64,000 nucleotides of DNA, taken from Nonlabens sp. (GTDB lineage Bacteria; Bacteroidota; Bacteroidia; Flavobacteriales; Flavobacteriaceae). The position numbers were made by a program, and so were the translations under genes. The notes beneath the pieces are model-generated. The model was given only the letters and a program-made list of their open reading frames with translations, was not told the origin of the DNA and made no database searches. Where the stretch lies: positions 62,001 to 126,000 of the forward strand of contig NZ_JAGYKG010000005.1 in assembly GCF_018401815.1 (NCBI RefSeq), written 5' to 3'. This document shows positions 53,848-63,176 of the stretch, piece after piece; within the stretch, counting starts at the first letter, position 1; each line of letters begins with the position of its first letter.

Positions 53848-54912
53848 TTAAAGTAAAGAAAAACTTTTGATGACATCTTCAACTGGTACGGTTTGATCAG
53901 TTACAAAAAAGCCTATAGATGGCAATAAAACAAACCTGATTTCCCCATTTACATTTTTTTTATCATGAGACATCAATTCCAGCATTTCTTCGATTTCAGT
54001 TAATGTAAATTCTAATTGGAATCCTAATTGGTGGTACCAAGAAGCTATTTGATCAAAATCATTTTTGTTCAGTCCTGTGTGCACATAACTTAAATAGGAT
54101 TCTAAAAACAAACCTACCGCAATGGCTTCTCCATGCAGTAATGGTTCGTGATTTTTACTAGATAGACAAAAAGACTCTATGGCGTGACCAATTGTATGAC
54201 CGTAATTCAAGGACTTACGAGGTCCCTTTTCAAAAGGATCACTCTTGACTATATGATCTTTTATCACTATACTTTGATAGATCAGGCTTGTAAACTTTTC
54301 AGAAAGATAATCATCCCCCGTTTGAATCATTTCATTCCAGTACTCCCGGTCTGCGATCAAACCGTGTTTAAACATTTCTATTGAGCCGTTAATCCATTGT
54401 TTTTTTTCTAATGATACCAAATAGTTAGTGTCGATTAATGTCATTTCTGGTGGGTTGACAACACCTATTTGATTTTTCAACTGTCCTATATCAACACCGT
54501 TTTTACCACCTATAGCGGCATCTACCATACCTAATACGGTAGTAGGAATGTGAATAAAAGAGATTCCTCTTTTAATTGTTGAAGCTATAAAGCCACCCAA
54601 ATCTGTAATAACACCACCTCCTAGATTTATTAGTAAGCTATTGCGATCGCAGCCTAATTCAATCATTGCGCTCCACACGCCACTACATGTTGCTATGTTT
54701 TTGTGTTCTTCACCAGATTCCACTTCAATTATTTCTATACGAGCCACTGTTTCTATGTATGGTAGGAGTAGGGGATAACAATGATCCATGGTATTTTCAT
54801 CTACGAGTATAAAAATACAACTAGGTTGTTTAGAAGCTATAAATTTATTGAGGTGTAGATAAGTTTCTTCTTGAAAGTGTATGCTGTAATTAGAATTTAA
54901 AATGGATTTCAT
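53848..54912 (-). CDS. aroB: 3-dehydroquinate synthase
   Basis: This 354-residue enzyme converts DAHP to 3-dehydroquinate (shikimate pathway) with NAD and a metal. Seen: the NAD loop EEHKN, GGGVITDLGGFIASTIKRGISFIHIPTTVLGMVDAAIGGKNGVD (105-148), metal-site FKHGLI, and LNYGHTIGHAIES. The start is the ATG at 54912 (MKSILNSNYSIHF); the longer frame to 54999 passes through a palindrome copy and would give an unlikely N-terminus. With aroC it marks two shikimate genes in this window. Confidence 0.96.
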   Translation of the reverse strand: MKSILNSNYSIHFQEETYLHLNKFIASKQPSCIFILVDENTMDHCYPLLLPYIETVARIEIIEVESGEEHKNIATCSGVWSAMIELGCDRNSLLINLGGGVITDLGGFIASTIKRGISFIHIPTTVLGMVDAAIGGKNGVDIGQLKNQIGVVNPPEMTLIDTNYLVSLEKKQWINGSIEMFKHGLIADREYWNEMIQTGDDYLSEKFTSLIYQSIVIKDHIVKSDPFEKGPRKSLNYGHTIGHAIESFCLSSKNHEPLLHGEAIAVGLFLESYLSYVHTGLNKNDFDQIASWYHQLGFQLEFTLTEIEEMLELMSHDKKNVNGEIRFVLLPSIGFFVTDQTVPVEDVIKSFSLL

Positions 54913-54944
54913 TATAAATAAGCTTATAAGTTTGATGGCAATAT

Positions 54945-54960
54945 CGCTTTCGCGAAAGCG
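54945..54960. repeat. Palindromic repeat copy 12 (intergenic upstream of aroB)
   Basis: Perfect CGCTTTCGCGAAAGCG, 32 bases before the aroB ATG. Confidence 0.95.
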
Positions 54961-55039
54961 AGAAATCTCTTGCTTTTTAGATGCGTAATGATTTATCAAA
55001 AGTAGGGTCTATAGGATGAAATAAAACCAATTTCCCAAT

Positions 55040-55047
55040 TATATTTG
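55040..55047 (+). promoter_or_regulatory. -7 box for proline dehydrogenase (leaderless)
   Basis: TATATTTG ends 4 bases before the ATG at 55052. Confidence 0.7.
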
Positions 55048-55051
55048 TAGC

Positions 55052-56221
55052 ATGAATGAGAACCCTTTTAATAATACAGCAAATGCTTTTTCTTTAAAGT
55101 CTGACAAGGAACTTAAGAAAGCACATTTTATATTTACATCCATGTCTCAACCTTGGCTTGTCCAATTGGGGTCTAAGGCTACCATGCTGGCCTTAAAATG
55201 GCATCTCCCTGTGAAAGGCATTATTGAAGATACGATTTTTCAACAGTTTTGTGGTGGTACAACAGATGAAGACTGTATACCACTTGTCGAAAAAATGTTT
55301 GAAAAAGGAGTGAGTTCCATACTAGATTACTCGGTTGAAGGTAAAGAAAATGAAGCTGATTTTGATGCAGTGGTAGGCAAGAAATTAACACTTATTCATA
55401 TGGCAAGTGATAATAATGCATTGCCTTTTGAGGTGGTGAAGCCCACTGCTATAGGTCGTTTTTATATTTGGCAAAAAAAGAGCGAAAAGAAAACGCTAAC
55501 AGTTCCAGAAGAATTGGAGTGGGAACGAATTTACAATAGAGTTGATTTACTTTGTAAGACAGCCGTTGATAATGACATAGCCTTGCTTTTTGATGGTGAA
55601 GAAACTTGGATGCAGGATGCTGCCGATGATCTCATTGGAGAGATGATGAGAAAATACAATCAGGGAAAAGCATACATATACAACACCGTACAGTGTTATC
55701 GCCATGACAGGCTTGACTATATCATGGAGCTCTATGAAGATGCAAAAGCAAATAACTACATAGTGGGTGCAAAAATTGTTAGAGGCGCCTATATGGAAAA
55801 GGAACGTGAGCGCGCCAAGAACTATAACTACCCGAGCCCTATTTGTGTTGATAAAACTGCTACAGATACTATGTATAATAATGTGATGCATTACATTTTG
55901 GACCGATTAGATGTTATCAAGCTGTGTATAGGCACACATAACGAAGAAAGTACTTTGGATGCCATGCGAGTGCTATCAGAAAAGGAAATAGAGCCTAATA
56001 CCAATGATGTATGGTTTGGCCAGTTGTATGGTATGAGTGACCACCTGACTTTTAACCTAGCTGCACTGGGGCACAACACTTTTAAAATATTGCCTTTTGG
56101 CCCAATTGAAGATGTAATGCCTTACCTCATCAGAAGAGCTCAAGAAAATACGTCTGTTGCTGGGCAAACAGGAAGGGAACTGGCTCTTATCAAACAAGAA
56201 ATGAAAAGAAGAGGCATTTAA
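55052..56221 (+). CDS. putA: Proline dehydrogenase
   Basis: This 389-residue FAD enzyme oxidises proline to pyrroline-5-carboxylate. It lacks the P5C dehydrogenase domain of bifunctional PutA. The barrel motifs are visible: YNTVQCYRHDRLDYI, VGAKIVRGAYMEKERERAKNYNYPSPI, FKILPFGPIEDVMPYLIRRAQENTSV. The last block, G-P-I-E-D-V-M-P-Y-L-x-R-R-A-x-E-N, is the family signature. A separate P5C dehydrogenase gene is expected elsewhere. Confidence 0.95.
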   Translation: MNENPFNNTANAFSLKSDKELKKAHFIFTSMSQPWLVQLGSKATMLALKWHLPVKGIIEDTIFQQFCGGTTDEDCIPLVEKMFEKGVSSILDYSVEGKENEADFDAVVGKKLTLIHMASDNNALPFEVVKPTAIGRFYIWQKKSEKKTLTVPEELEWERIYNRVDLLCKTAVDNDIALLFDGEETWMQDAADDLIGEMMRKYNQGKAYIYNTVQCYRHDRLDYIMELYEDAKANNYIVGAKIVRGAYMEKERERAKNYNYPSPICVDKTATDTMYNNVMHYILDRLDVIKLCIGTHNEESTLDAMRVLSEKEIEPNTNDVWFGQLYGMSDHLTFNLAALGHNTFKILPFGPIEDVMPYLIRRAQENTSVAGQTGRELALIKQEMKRRGI

Positions 56222-56225
56222 ATGC

Positions 56226-56600
56226 TTACTGGGTGAGTACTTTTTCTACTCTGGTAAAACGATCGCAATTTCTAACCCATAAACTGGTAGTTGCCAGTTC
56301 TTTTCTTCCAGAAATGTGGTAAAAATTACAAGGGATGGTATCGGTATTGGATTTTGAAAAATCGACTCGACCATATTTAAGGATAAGTTGAATATCTAAC
56401 GTATCAATTTTACTTTGCTGCAGCAAATCTCTCACTTCTGGAGAAAACCTTACGTAGTTCTTTCTGGAAATATCGTTAAGTACCCGATCCTCTGGTAACC
56501 AAGTACATTGTGTTCTTTTTCCAGTGAGGAAAAAAATTAGAAAAACAATACCTATAGCAAAACCTCCACCATAAAAACCAAAACGTTTTATAAAATTCAT
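56226..56600 (-). CDS. DUF4258-like small membrane protein
   Basis: A 124-residue protein with one N-terminal membrane helix (FGFYGGGFAIGIVFLIFFLTGK, residues 7-28 approximately) and a soluble domain with ILKYGRVDFSKSNTDTIPCNFYHISG and WVRNCDRFTRVEKV, which resembles DUF4258-type domains. Probably periplasm-facing. It follows the alanine dehydrogenase gene by 6 bases, so the two are co-transcribed. Confidence 0.7.
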   Translation of the reverse strand: MNFIKRFGFYGGGFAIGIVFLIFFLTGKRTQCTWLPEDRVLNDISRKNYVRFSPEVRDLLQQSKIDTLDIQLILKYGRVDFSKSNTDTIPCNFYHISGRKELATTSLWVRNCDRFTRVEKVLTQ

Positions 56601-56606
56601 AGTTTA

Positions 56607-57806
56607 TTAAAAGATAAGCAAATTTACGTCGCTGTAAGGTAAATTATACCATTCGCCTACCGATTTATTAGTCACAATACCGTGATAAAGATAAATACCA
56701 CACTTTAAGCCTTTGTCCATACGTATGGCATGCTCGATACCACCGTCGTTGGCAATGCTTAAAATATAAGGAGTAAATATATTACTTAAAGCTACACTAG
56801 CTGTTTTTGAATATCTAGCGGGTATGTTTGGTACGCAATAATGGGTTACCCCTAATTTGGTAAAAGTAGGCTTATCGTGAGTGGTGATCTCGCTAGTTTC
56901 AAAACAGCCTCCCATATCTATACTCACATCTATAATTACTGATCCTTTTTTCATATTCTCTACCATAGGTTGAGAAACCACCACTGGGGTCCTGTTTTCG
57001 CCTGTTAAGGCTCCTATGACTACATCACAGCGCTGTAGCGCTTTAGATAGGTATTTAGGTTGTATGGTGGAAGTAAATAATTGCTGACTGACATTATTTT
57101 GCACGTTTCGCAATTTGGAAATGGAATTATCAAAAATCTTAACGCTAGCCCCTAATCCTAAAGCAGTTCTTGCTGCAAATTCTCCCACAACCCCAGCACC
57201 TAATATCACCACCTCTACTGGTGGCACTCCCGTTATATTACCAAAAAGATGTCCGGTTCTGTTTTCTCCACTAGACAATAATTCAGCGGCAATAAGAATA
57301 GAAGCCACTCCTGAAATTTCGCTTAACGCGTTTACAGCGGTAAACCTTCCTTCGTCATCTGTGATGAACTCATAAGCAAGAGCGGTTATTTTTTTTTCAG
57401 CTAGTTTATTGAAATAATTTTGATCTCTAGTTCTCAATTGTAAAGCAGATATTAATACCGATTGTGGCTTTATGAGCTTGATTTCTTCTAAAGATGGAGG
57501 TGCCACTTTAAGAATGGTCGGGCAAGAAAATACTTTTGCAGTATCGGTGGTTAATTCTGCTCCAGCATTGTTATAATCTTGATCGGTAAAATTACTAGCT
57601 AGCCCAGCTCCTTTTTCAATTAAAATACGATGACCATGCGCACAGACTGCGGCAACAGCGTCTGGAGTCAAACAAATACGTTTTTCTTGATGCTGAGTTT
57701 CCTTGGGGATTCCAATAAACAACTCCTTTTTGGTTTTTGTGATTTCAAGACGTTCTTCTTGAGGAATTAACTGTTCTTTTGTAAAAGGTGTAGAGTATGA
57801 AGTCAT
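56607..57806 (-). CDS. ald: Alanine dehydrogenase
   Basis: A 399-residue NAD-dependent enzyme of the alanine dehydrogenase/transhydrogenase family, making pyruvate and ammonia from alanine. Seen: FIGIPKETQHQEKRICLTPDAVAAV, RILIEKGAGLASNFTD, the NAD loop VVILGAGVVGEFAARTALGLGASVKIFD, and DVSIDMGGCFETSE. The catalytic lysine and histidine regions are in place. Longer at the N-terminus than the Bacillus enzyme by about 25 residues, as in flavobacteria. Confidence 0.93.
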   Translation of the reverse strand: MTSYSTPFTKEQLIPQEERLEITKTKKELFIGIPKETQHQEKRICLTPDAVAAVCAHGHRILIEKGAGLASNFTDQDYNNAGAELTTDTAKVFSCPTILKVAPPSLEEIKLIKPQSVLISALQLRTRDQNYFNKLAEKKITALAYEFITDDEGRFTAVNALSEISGVASILIAAELLSSGENRTGHLFGNITGVPPVEVVILGAGVVGEFAARTALGLGASVKIFDNSISKLRNVQNNVSQQLFTSTIQPKYLSKALQRCDVVIGALTGENRTPVVVSQPMVENMKKGSVIIDVSIDMGGCFETSEITTHDKPTFTKLGVTHYCVPNIPARYSKTASVALSNIFTPYILSIANDGGIEHAIRMDKGLKCGIYLYHGIVTNKSVGEWYNLPYSDVNLLIF

Positions 57807-57839
57807 TAAGCTTTAGCGTTTATGAATGATATATAGGAA

Positions 57840-58328
57840 TCAATTATTGGAACCAGCGATCCCTAGGTTTTTTATTCCATCTTCCATTTCACAAATATCA
57901 CTACTGTGAATTTGGTCAAAAATTTTAATTTTAGCCTGATAGCACAATGATAAAAAGATGTCTACTAGTTCAATAGAGCGCCACTCACCAATATCGTTGT
58001 ATGTTCTGGAAAAATAAAAAAGATTACAGAGTTGAGATGCGCATAAACGGATAGGTAGTACTATCGCATAATACCACCAAAGTTTACTGGCAAACAACCA
58101 CATAACTAACAAAAGTAAAGGTACTAACTTTTGAATGAATGTCCATGAGTCCATTAATAGAGAAATATTAAAGGAGCTGGAAAAAAAAATCAACATGGGA
58201 GTGTTCCTTAACCAGTTAGTCAATGCTTCATTATCATAGAAAGCATATGCCATAGCAAAAATAAAGGCACTAGCCACAGCTTTAGCTATGTTGTGTATTC
58301 CCTGTCTTGACTTACTTTTAGTGGTCAT
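57840..58328 (-). CDS. Hypothetical multi-helix membrane protein
   Basis: A 162-residue protein from the ATG at 58328 (MTTKSKSRQGIHNIAKAVAS). It has about four hydrophobic helices (residues 17-33, 44-60, 68-92, 96-115) and a charged C-terminal tail of about 40 residues. No family recognised. The ATG at 58391 would add 21 residues before the polar start. It lies 33 bases upstream of alanine dehydrogenase on the same strand. Confidence 0.65.
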   Translation of the reverse strand: MTTKSKSRQGIHNIAKAVASAFIFAMAYAFYDNEALTNWLRNTPMLIFFSSSFNISLLMDSWTFIQKLVPLLLLVMWLFASKLWWYYAIVLPIRLCASQLCNLFYFSRTYNDIGEWRSIELVDIFLSLCYQAKIKIFDQIHSSDICEMEDGIKNLGIAGSNN

Positions 58329-58908
58329 ACAAAATTGAAAATTTAAAAAAGAGCTGCAAGTAAATGTAATGCGCTTTTTGTACAAAATCAAATTAAATCT
58401 TATTCAGTTAGCTGCACTTAAACGTTGTTGGTTATTCCTTTTTAGTTGTTGTTATCTTCTTTGAGCTATAAAAGTGGAAAAGGAACTGCGACTACCGGGA
58501 GATCGACTAAAAACACATCCAAAGGAAGTTATTAAAAAGAGTAGTATTTTAATAATACCAACAATGAATAGGGATTAATAACTAGAGTTTTATCCTATTT
58601 AGGAAGTAAAAAATTATTCAGTTGCTAGCGGTTTAAATTTTGCTACTATTTTTTTGATTTTAGCTGTTGTCGTCTATTGTGGTTGAAACTGAACGGTTAT
58701 TTAGTTAGGAATGCGCTAAAAATGTCAAAAAGGGGTTAGAGCGTGTTAGGTTTTTAGTTCGTAAGGAGAAGTTTACATATATTCAAAACAAGCTAAGTTG
58801 CTCTTGTTCGATAATACTAATTATAAAAATAATCTCGTTGGATACGGTATAAATAAGGCGGTATCAAATTAAAGTTTTATGATTAGTTATCTTAAGATGA
58901 TTTACAAA
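58329..58908. other. Gene-free stretch upstream of the hypothetical membrane protein
   Basis: Nearly 580 bases with frequent stops, AT-rich. No repeat, tRNA or convincing promoter was seen, and neither strand gives a frame above about 40 codons that looks protein-like. Confidence 0.5.
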
Positions 58909-59322
58909 TTAATTAACCACCTTAGTTAAAATTAACTTTCTGGTTTTTAAATCCAAAATTTCTAACCTGATATAATGATAATCAGATAAAAATGAAAGGG
59001 ATAGCTTTGGCCACTCAATAAGGCAAAGCGCATTTTTTTCTAGGTAATAATCAAATCCAATATCCATTAATTGATCATACGTCTCTAACCTGTATAGGTC
59101 AAAGTGTATAACATCTATAAGGGAGCCCTTATACTCATTAACAATACTAAATGTAGGAGAGTTTACCTCCTCTTTAACACCTAATTGTCTGCAAATGGAT
59201 TTTATCAAAGTTGTTTTTCCTGCACCCATAGGGGCGTCAAACAATACCGTCTTAGAATCTAAGTTTTCTAGTAGTTGTAGAGCTACCTTATCAATTTGTT
59301 TAAGCGTGTAGGCGAATTCCAT
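58909..59322 (-). CDS. tsaE: tRNA threonylcarbamoyladenosine biosynthesis ATPase TsaE
   Basis: This 137-residue P-loop ATPase has Walker A DAPMGAGKTTLIKSICRQLG (residues 29-48) and the TsaE blocks NSPTFSIVNEY and IHFDLYRL, followed by ALCLIEWP. It works with TsaB/TsaD to make the t6A base of tRNA. Its start overlaps the porX stop by one base, so translation is coupled to porX. Confidence 0.95.
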   Translation of the reverse strand: MEFAYTLKQIDKVALQLLENLDSKTVLFDAPMGAGKTTLIKSICRQLGVKEEVNSPTFSIVNEYKGSLIDVIHFDLYRLETYDQLMDIGFDYYLEKNALCLIEWPKLSLSFLSDYHYIRLEILDLKTRKLILTKVVN

Positions 59323-60872
59323 TATCTTGGTTCAAAGATGGCAAAAGGTATCAACATTTCTTCAAGTGAAACACCTCCGTGTTGGTAGGTGTTTCTAAAA
59401 TAATTCACGTAATAATTGTAGTTATTGGGATAAGCAAAAAATAGATCAGATTTAGCAAAAATAAAACTACTGCTCATATGGATCTTAGGTAACTTGATAG
59501 TGCTAGGGTCTATAACGGCAAGAACATCTTTTTCTTGGTAAGACAAGCTTCGGCCCGTTTTATATCTTAAGTTTAAACTGGTATTTTTATCGCCTACAAC
59601 TTTACTTGGATTCGTCACATTAATAGTCCCATGATCGGTGGTTACAACTAATTTAAAATTAAGTTCTTGCCCGCGTTGTATGATATCTAATAAGGGGGAG
59701 TTTTTAAACCAACTTAGCGTTAATGATCTATAGCTCTTATCGGTACTTGCTAACTCTTTTATAACCTCCAATTCAGTTTTGGAATGGGAAAGCATGTCAA
59801 CAAAATTGTACACCACAACAGTAAGATCGTTATCTTTTTGAGATTTAAAATTTTCAGCGAGTTTGCGACCACTATTCTCACTAGTTATTTTATGATATTG
59901 GTGTTTGATATGGAGCCCTAATCTTTTTAACTGAGCCGTTAAAAAGGCGTTTTCATGCATGTTTTTACCTCCTTCATCGGTATCATCTAACCATAGATCT
60001 GGGTGACGTTTTTTCATGTCTTCGGGCATTAATCCAGAAAATATAGCGTTCCTAGCGTATTGTGTTGCTGTAGGTAAAATGGCGCAATAGGTTTCCTCCT
60101 CCGTTTTTTTGTAATGATTGTTGATCAAATTCTCAAAAACTTTAAATTGATCATAACGCAAATTATCAACGACTATAAATAAAACAGGTTCTTTCTCTTT
60201 TAAAAGTGGAGCAACTCGCTTTCTAAAAAGGTCATGACTTAAGGTGGGGTTACTTTCATGCCCATCAAACCAGCCTTGGTAATTTTTTTCAATAAACTTA
60301 CAAAATTGTTGATTTGCTTCATTTTTTTGAGAAGTTAAAATGTCAAACATTCCAGAATCATCAACATCTTCTAATTCAATCTCCCAATAAATTAATTTTT
60401 GATAAAGTTGTACCCACTCCTCGTACGTATTTATTATGGAAATATCCATAGCTATTTTACGGAACTCCCGCTGGTAATAACTAGTCGTCTTTTCATTGAC
60501 CAACCTAGAATGGTCTAAGTTTTTCTTAACCGCAAGTAGGATTTGATGAGGATTCACGGGCTTAATTAAATAATCTGCGATCTTAGATCCAATCGCCTCT
60601 TCCATAAGATACTCTTCTTCACTTTTGGTTATCATAATTACTGGAAGTTGTGCTTGCTTCTCTTTTATTTCATGTAGCGTCTCTAGACCTGTAAGACCCG
60701 GCATGTTTTCGTCTAGGAAAATAAGATCATACCTGGTTTCTTCTATGGCCTCCAGCGCTTCCGAACCACTAATTCTAGTATCTATAGAATATCCTTTGTT
60801 CTCCAAAAATATAATGTGAGGTTTTAATAAATCCACTTCATCATCCACCCATAGTATTTTGATCTCTGCCAT
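59322..60872 (-). CDS. porX: PorX-type response regulator with PglZ domain (T9SS regulator)
   Basis: From the ATG at 60872 the product has 516 residues: an N-terminal CheY-like receiver (LWVDDEVDLLKP, phosphoacceptor Asp in LIFLDENMPGLTG, ITKSEEEYLMEEA, DYLIKPVNP; residues 1-120) and a long C-terminal alkaline-phosphatase-superfamily PglZ-like domain (FIVVDNLRYDQ, TATQYARNAIFSGLMP, VVTTDHGTINVTNPSKVVGD). PorX controls T9SS genes with PorY and a sigma factor in Porphyromonas. The ATG at 60923 would add 17 residues and would overlap the divergent promoter. A link to the T9SS cargo in this window is likely. Confidence 0.95.
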   Translation of the reverse strand: MAEIKILWVDDEVDLLKPHIIFLENKGYSIDTRISGSEALEAIEETRYDLIFLDENMPGLTGLETLHEIKEKQAQLPVIMITKSEEEYLMEEAIGSKIADYLIKPVNPHQILLAVKKNLDHSRLVNEKTTSYYQREFRKIAMDISIINTYEEWVQLYQKLIYWEIELEDVDDSGMFDILTSQKNEANQQFCKFIEKNYQGWFDGHESNPTLSHDLFRKRVAPLLKEKEPVLFIVVDNLRYDQFKVFENLINNHYKKTEEETYCAILPTATQYARNAIFSGLMPEDMKKRHPDLWLDDTDEGGKNMHENAFLTAQLKRLGLHIKHQYHKITSENSGRKLAENFKSQKDNDLTVVVYNFVDMLSHSKTELEVIKELASTDKSYRSLTLSWFKNSPLLDIIQRGQELNFKLVVTTDHGTINVTNPSKVVGDKNTSLNLRYKTGRSLSYQEKDVLAVIDPSTIKLPKIHMSSSFIFAKSDLFFAYPNNYNYYVNYFRNTYQHGGVSLEEMLIPFAIFEPR

Positions 60873-60877
60873 ATCAG

Positions 60878-60885
60878 TATATTTG
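60878..60885 (+). promoter_or_regulatory. -7 box for the HD-domain gene
   Basis: TATATTTG, with TTG 16 bases upstream at 60859-60861. The ATG at 60859 lies upstream of this box and so cannot start the protein from this transcript. Confidence 0.65.
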
Positions 60886-60906
60886 TGTTTAAAAATAGCT
60901 CTTCCC

Positions 60907-62133
60907 TTGAAACTAAAGAACAAACTTAAAATATTAAACGATCCTATCTACGGTTTTATTTCGATTCCTTCTGAAGAGATCTTTAAAATTGTTGAACATC
61001 CTTATTTTCAACGCTTACGTAGAATTACCCAAATGGGTTTGAGCTACTTGGTATATCCAGGTGCTCATCATACAAGGTTTCATCATGCATTGGGATGCTT
61101 GCATTTGATGCAAAAAGCAGTTCAAGTTCTTAAATCTAAGTCGGTTGAGATTTCAGATCAGGAAGAAGATGCTTTATATAAAGCAATTTTACTTCATGAC
61201 ATTGGACACGGTCCGTTCTCTCATGCATTAGAACATCAAATCATTGATAAGGTAACACACGAGCAATTGTCAGGTCATTTTATGAGCCAGTTAAATAAGG
61301 AGTTTAACGGTAGTTTAACGCTTGCTATTCAAATATTTAAAGGAGAATACCACCGTCCATTTATGTTAGAGCTCATATCAAGTCAACTAGATATGGATCG
61401 ATTAGATTACTTGAAAAGAGATAGTTTTTATACCGGTGTCGCGGAAGGCAATATTAATAGCCAGCGCTTGATCACGATGCTTAACGTCGTTAATGACCAG
61501 CTGGTGGTTGAAGAAAAAGGATTGTACAGTGTAGAGAATTTTCTATCTGGGCGTAGATTGATGTACTGGCAAGTATACTTGCATAAAACAGGAATAGGAG
61601 CAGAGCATTTATTACAGTCGGTAATCAAGCGTATTCAAGAGCTAATGGAAAAAGAAATAGCAGTCGACCTCCCTAAGAATTTAGAATATTTTATTGTGAA
61701 TCCAGATCTAGATTTTGACTCAAATACTCATGATCTTGAGAAATTTGCGTCATTAGATGATTCTGATATTTTGTCTACCTTAAAGCTGGGCAAGGATCAT
61801 AAAGATTTTGTTCTTAGTGAATTGTGCAGCATGATTTTAAATAGACAGTTGCTTAAAATTAAATTTACTGACCATCAAATAGCTCCTGAAAAAGTTCAAA
61901 AACACCTAAGTCAATTAATGCTAACGTACAACTTGACCGCGCATGAGGCTTCTTACTTTGTGTTTTCCGGCAATGTTGTAAACGCAGCCTACGCAAAGAC
62001 GCAACCAATAAAAATCCTGAATAAAAAAGGGAATTTAATAGAGCTCATTCAAGCAGGAAAAGAAGATAGTTTTAAAGCGTTGCTCAAAGAAGTGAAAAAA
62101 TATTACTGTTGTTTTCCTAAGCTGCAAGAATGA
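60907..62133 (+). CDS. HD-domain phosphohydrolase, probable TTG start
   Basis: A 408-residue HD protein related to dGTPases: NDPIYGFISIPSEEIFKIVEHPYFQRLRRITQMGL, then the HD metal motifs YPGAHHTRFHHALGCLHLM (His) and LLHDIGHGPFSHALEH (HD), and SSQLDMDRLDYLKRDS. Such enzymes hydrolyse dNTPs or related nucleotides; the substrate is not fixed. The start is set at the TTG at 60907, because the earlier ATG lies before the promoter box. Its stop overlaps the frame of the lpxD 5' extension by 4 bases, but lpxD has its own promoter. Confidence 0.88.
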   Translation: MKLKNKLKILNDPIYGFISIPSEEIFKIVEHPYFQRLRRITQMGLSYLVYPGAHHTRFHHALGCLHLMQKAVQVLKSKSVEISDQEEDALYKAILLHDIGHGPFSHALEHQIIDKVTHEQLSGHFMSQLNKEFNGSLTLAIQIFKGEYHRPFMLELISSQLDMDRLDYLKRDSFYTGVAEGNINSQRLITMLNVVNDQLVVEEKGLYSVENFLSGRRLMYWQVYLHKTGIGAEHLLQSVIKRIQELMEKEIAVDLPKNLEYFIVNPDLDFDSNTHDLEKFASLDDSDILSTLKLGKDHKDFVLSELCSMILNRQLLKIKFTDHQIAPEKVQKHLSQLMLTYNLTAHEASYFVFSGNVVNAAYAKTQPIKILNKKGNLIELIQAGKEDSFKALLKEVKKYYCCFPKLQE

Positions 62134-62143
62134 TATTAATTAG

Positions 62144-62151
62144 TACTTTTG
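62144..62151 (+). promoter_or_regulatory. -7 box for lpxD (leaderless)
   Basis: TACTTTTG ends 5 bases before the ATG at 62157, just after the HD gene's stop. Confidence 0.65.
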
Positions 62152-62156
62152 CTAGA

Positions 62157-63170
62157 ATGAAATTTACTATTAAACAGATCGCCGAAATTTTAGATGGAAC
62201 CATTGAAGGAGATTCAAGTGTTGAAGTAAATAAATTGTCAAAAATAGAAGAAGGTAGTGCGGGTAGCTTAAGCTTTCTTTCTAATACCAAGTATACTTCT
62301 TATATTTACAAAACACAGGCTAGTGCTGTAATTGTAAATAAGGAGTTTGCAGTGGAACAGCCCGTAAATTGTTCTTTGATTAGAGTAGAAGATGCTTACC
62401 TCGCGTTTACAAAACTCTTGGAGTTTTATCAATTGTCTAAAATGAACAAGCAAGGAATTGAACAGCCTAGTTTTATTCACAATACAGCAACTTATGGAGA
62501 TAACCTATATGTTGCAGCATTTAGTTACATAGGAGAACATGTGAAAATAGGAAATAATGTAAAGATTTTTTCCAACGTAACCATTGAAGATAATGTAACT
62601 ATTGGAGATAACTGTATCTTACATTCGGCCGTACAAATTAAATCGGACACTATAATAGGTAATCAGGTGGTTATTAATTCGGGTAGTGTGATAGGTTCAG
62701 ATGGTTTTGGGTTTGCACCTACCAAAGATGGTACTTACACCAAAATACCTCAAACAGGTAATGTAATTATTGAAGATCGTGTAGAGATAGGATCGCTTAC
62801 TACTATAGATAAGGCTACTCTAGGAAGTACCATTATTAGATCGGGTGTAAAGCTTGACAATCAGATTCAAGTAGCTCACAATGTAGAGATTGGGGCTAAT
62901 ACTGTAATTGCTGCTCAAACTGGAATTGCAGGGTCGAGTAAAATAGGTAGAAATTGTAAGATTGGAGGACAAGTTGGTATTGCAGGACATATAGTAATTG
63001 AAGACAATGTAAACATACAAGCGCAAAGCGGTATAGGTAAAAGACTAAAAGAAGGAACAACAGTGCAAGGTTCTCCAGCTTTTGATTATGGAGACTGGAA
63101 TAGAAGCTATGTACTATTTAAAAATTTAAGAAATATTGAATCAAGAATTTCAAATCTTGAAAAAAAATAA
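62157..63170 (+). CDS. lpxD: UDP-3-O-acylglucosamine N-acyltransferase
   Basis: This 337-residue acyltransferase adds the second (N-linked) hydroxyacyl chain in lipid A synthesis. It starts at the ATG at 62157 (MKFTIKQIAEIL) and shows the N-terminal uridine-binding domain (SIGSLSFLSN-type segment), the left-handed beta-helix of hexapeptide repeats (IGNNVKIFSNVTIEDNVTIGDNC), GSDGFGFAPTKDGTYTKIPQ and the catalytic histidine in VAHNVEIGANTV. The earlier ATG at 62130 would start before its promoter box. Confidence 0.96.
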   Translation: MKFTIKQIAEILDGTIEGDSSVEVNKLSKIEEGSAGSLSFLSNTKYTSYIYKTQASAVIVNKEFAVEQPVNCSLIRVEDAYLAFTKLLEFYQLSKMNKQGIEQPSFIHNTATYGDNLYVAAFSYIGEHVKIGNNVKIFSNVTIEDNVTIGDNCILHSAVQIKSDTIIGNQVVINSGSVIGSDGFGFAPTKDGTYTKIPQTGNVIIEDRVEIGSLTTIDKATLGSTIIRSGVKLDNQIQVAHNVEIGANTVIAAQTGIAGSSKIGRNCKIGGQVGIAGHIVIEDNVNIQAQSGIGKRLKEGTTVQGSPAFDYGDWNRSYVLFKNLRNIESRISNLEKK

Positions 63171-63176
63171 GCATAA

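Noticed and set aside
54913..54999. Longer aroB start at 54999
   Set aside because: The extension includes the palindrome and lacks similarity to the AroB N-terminus; the ATG at 54912 fits.
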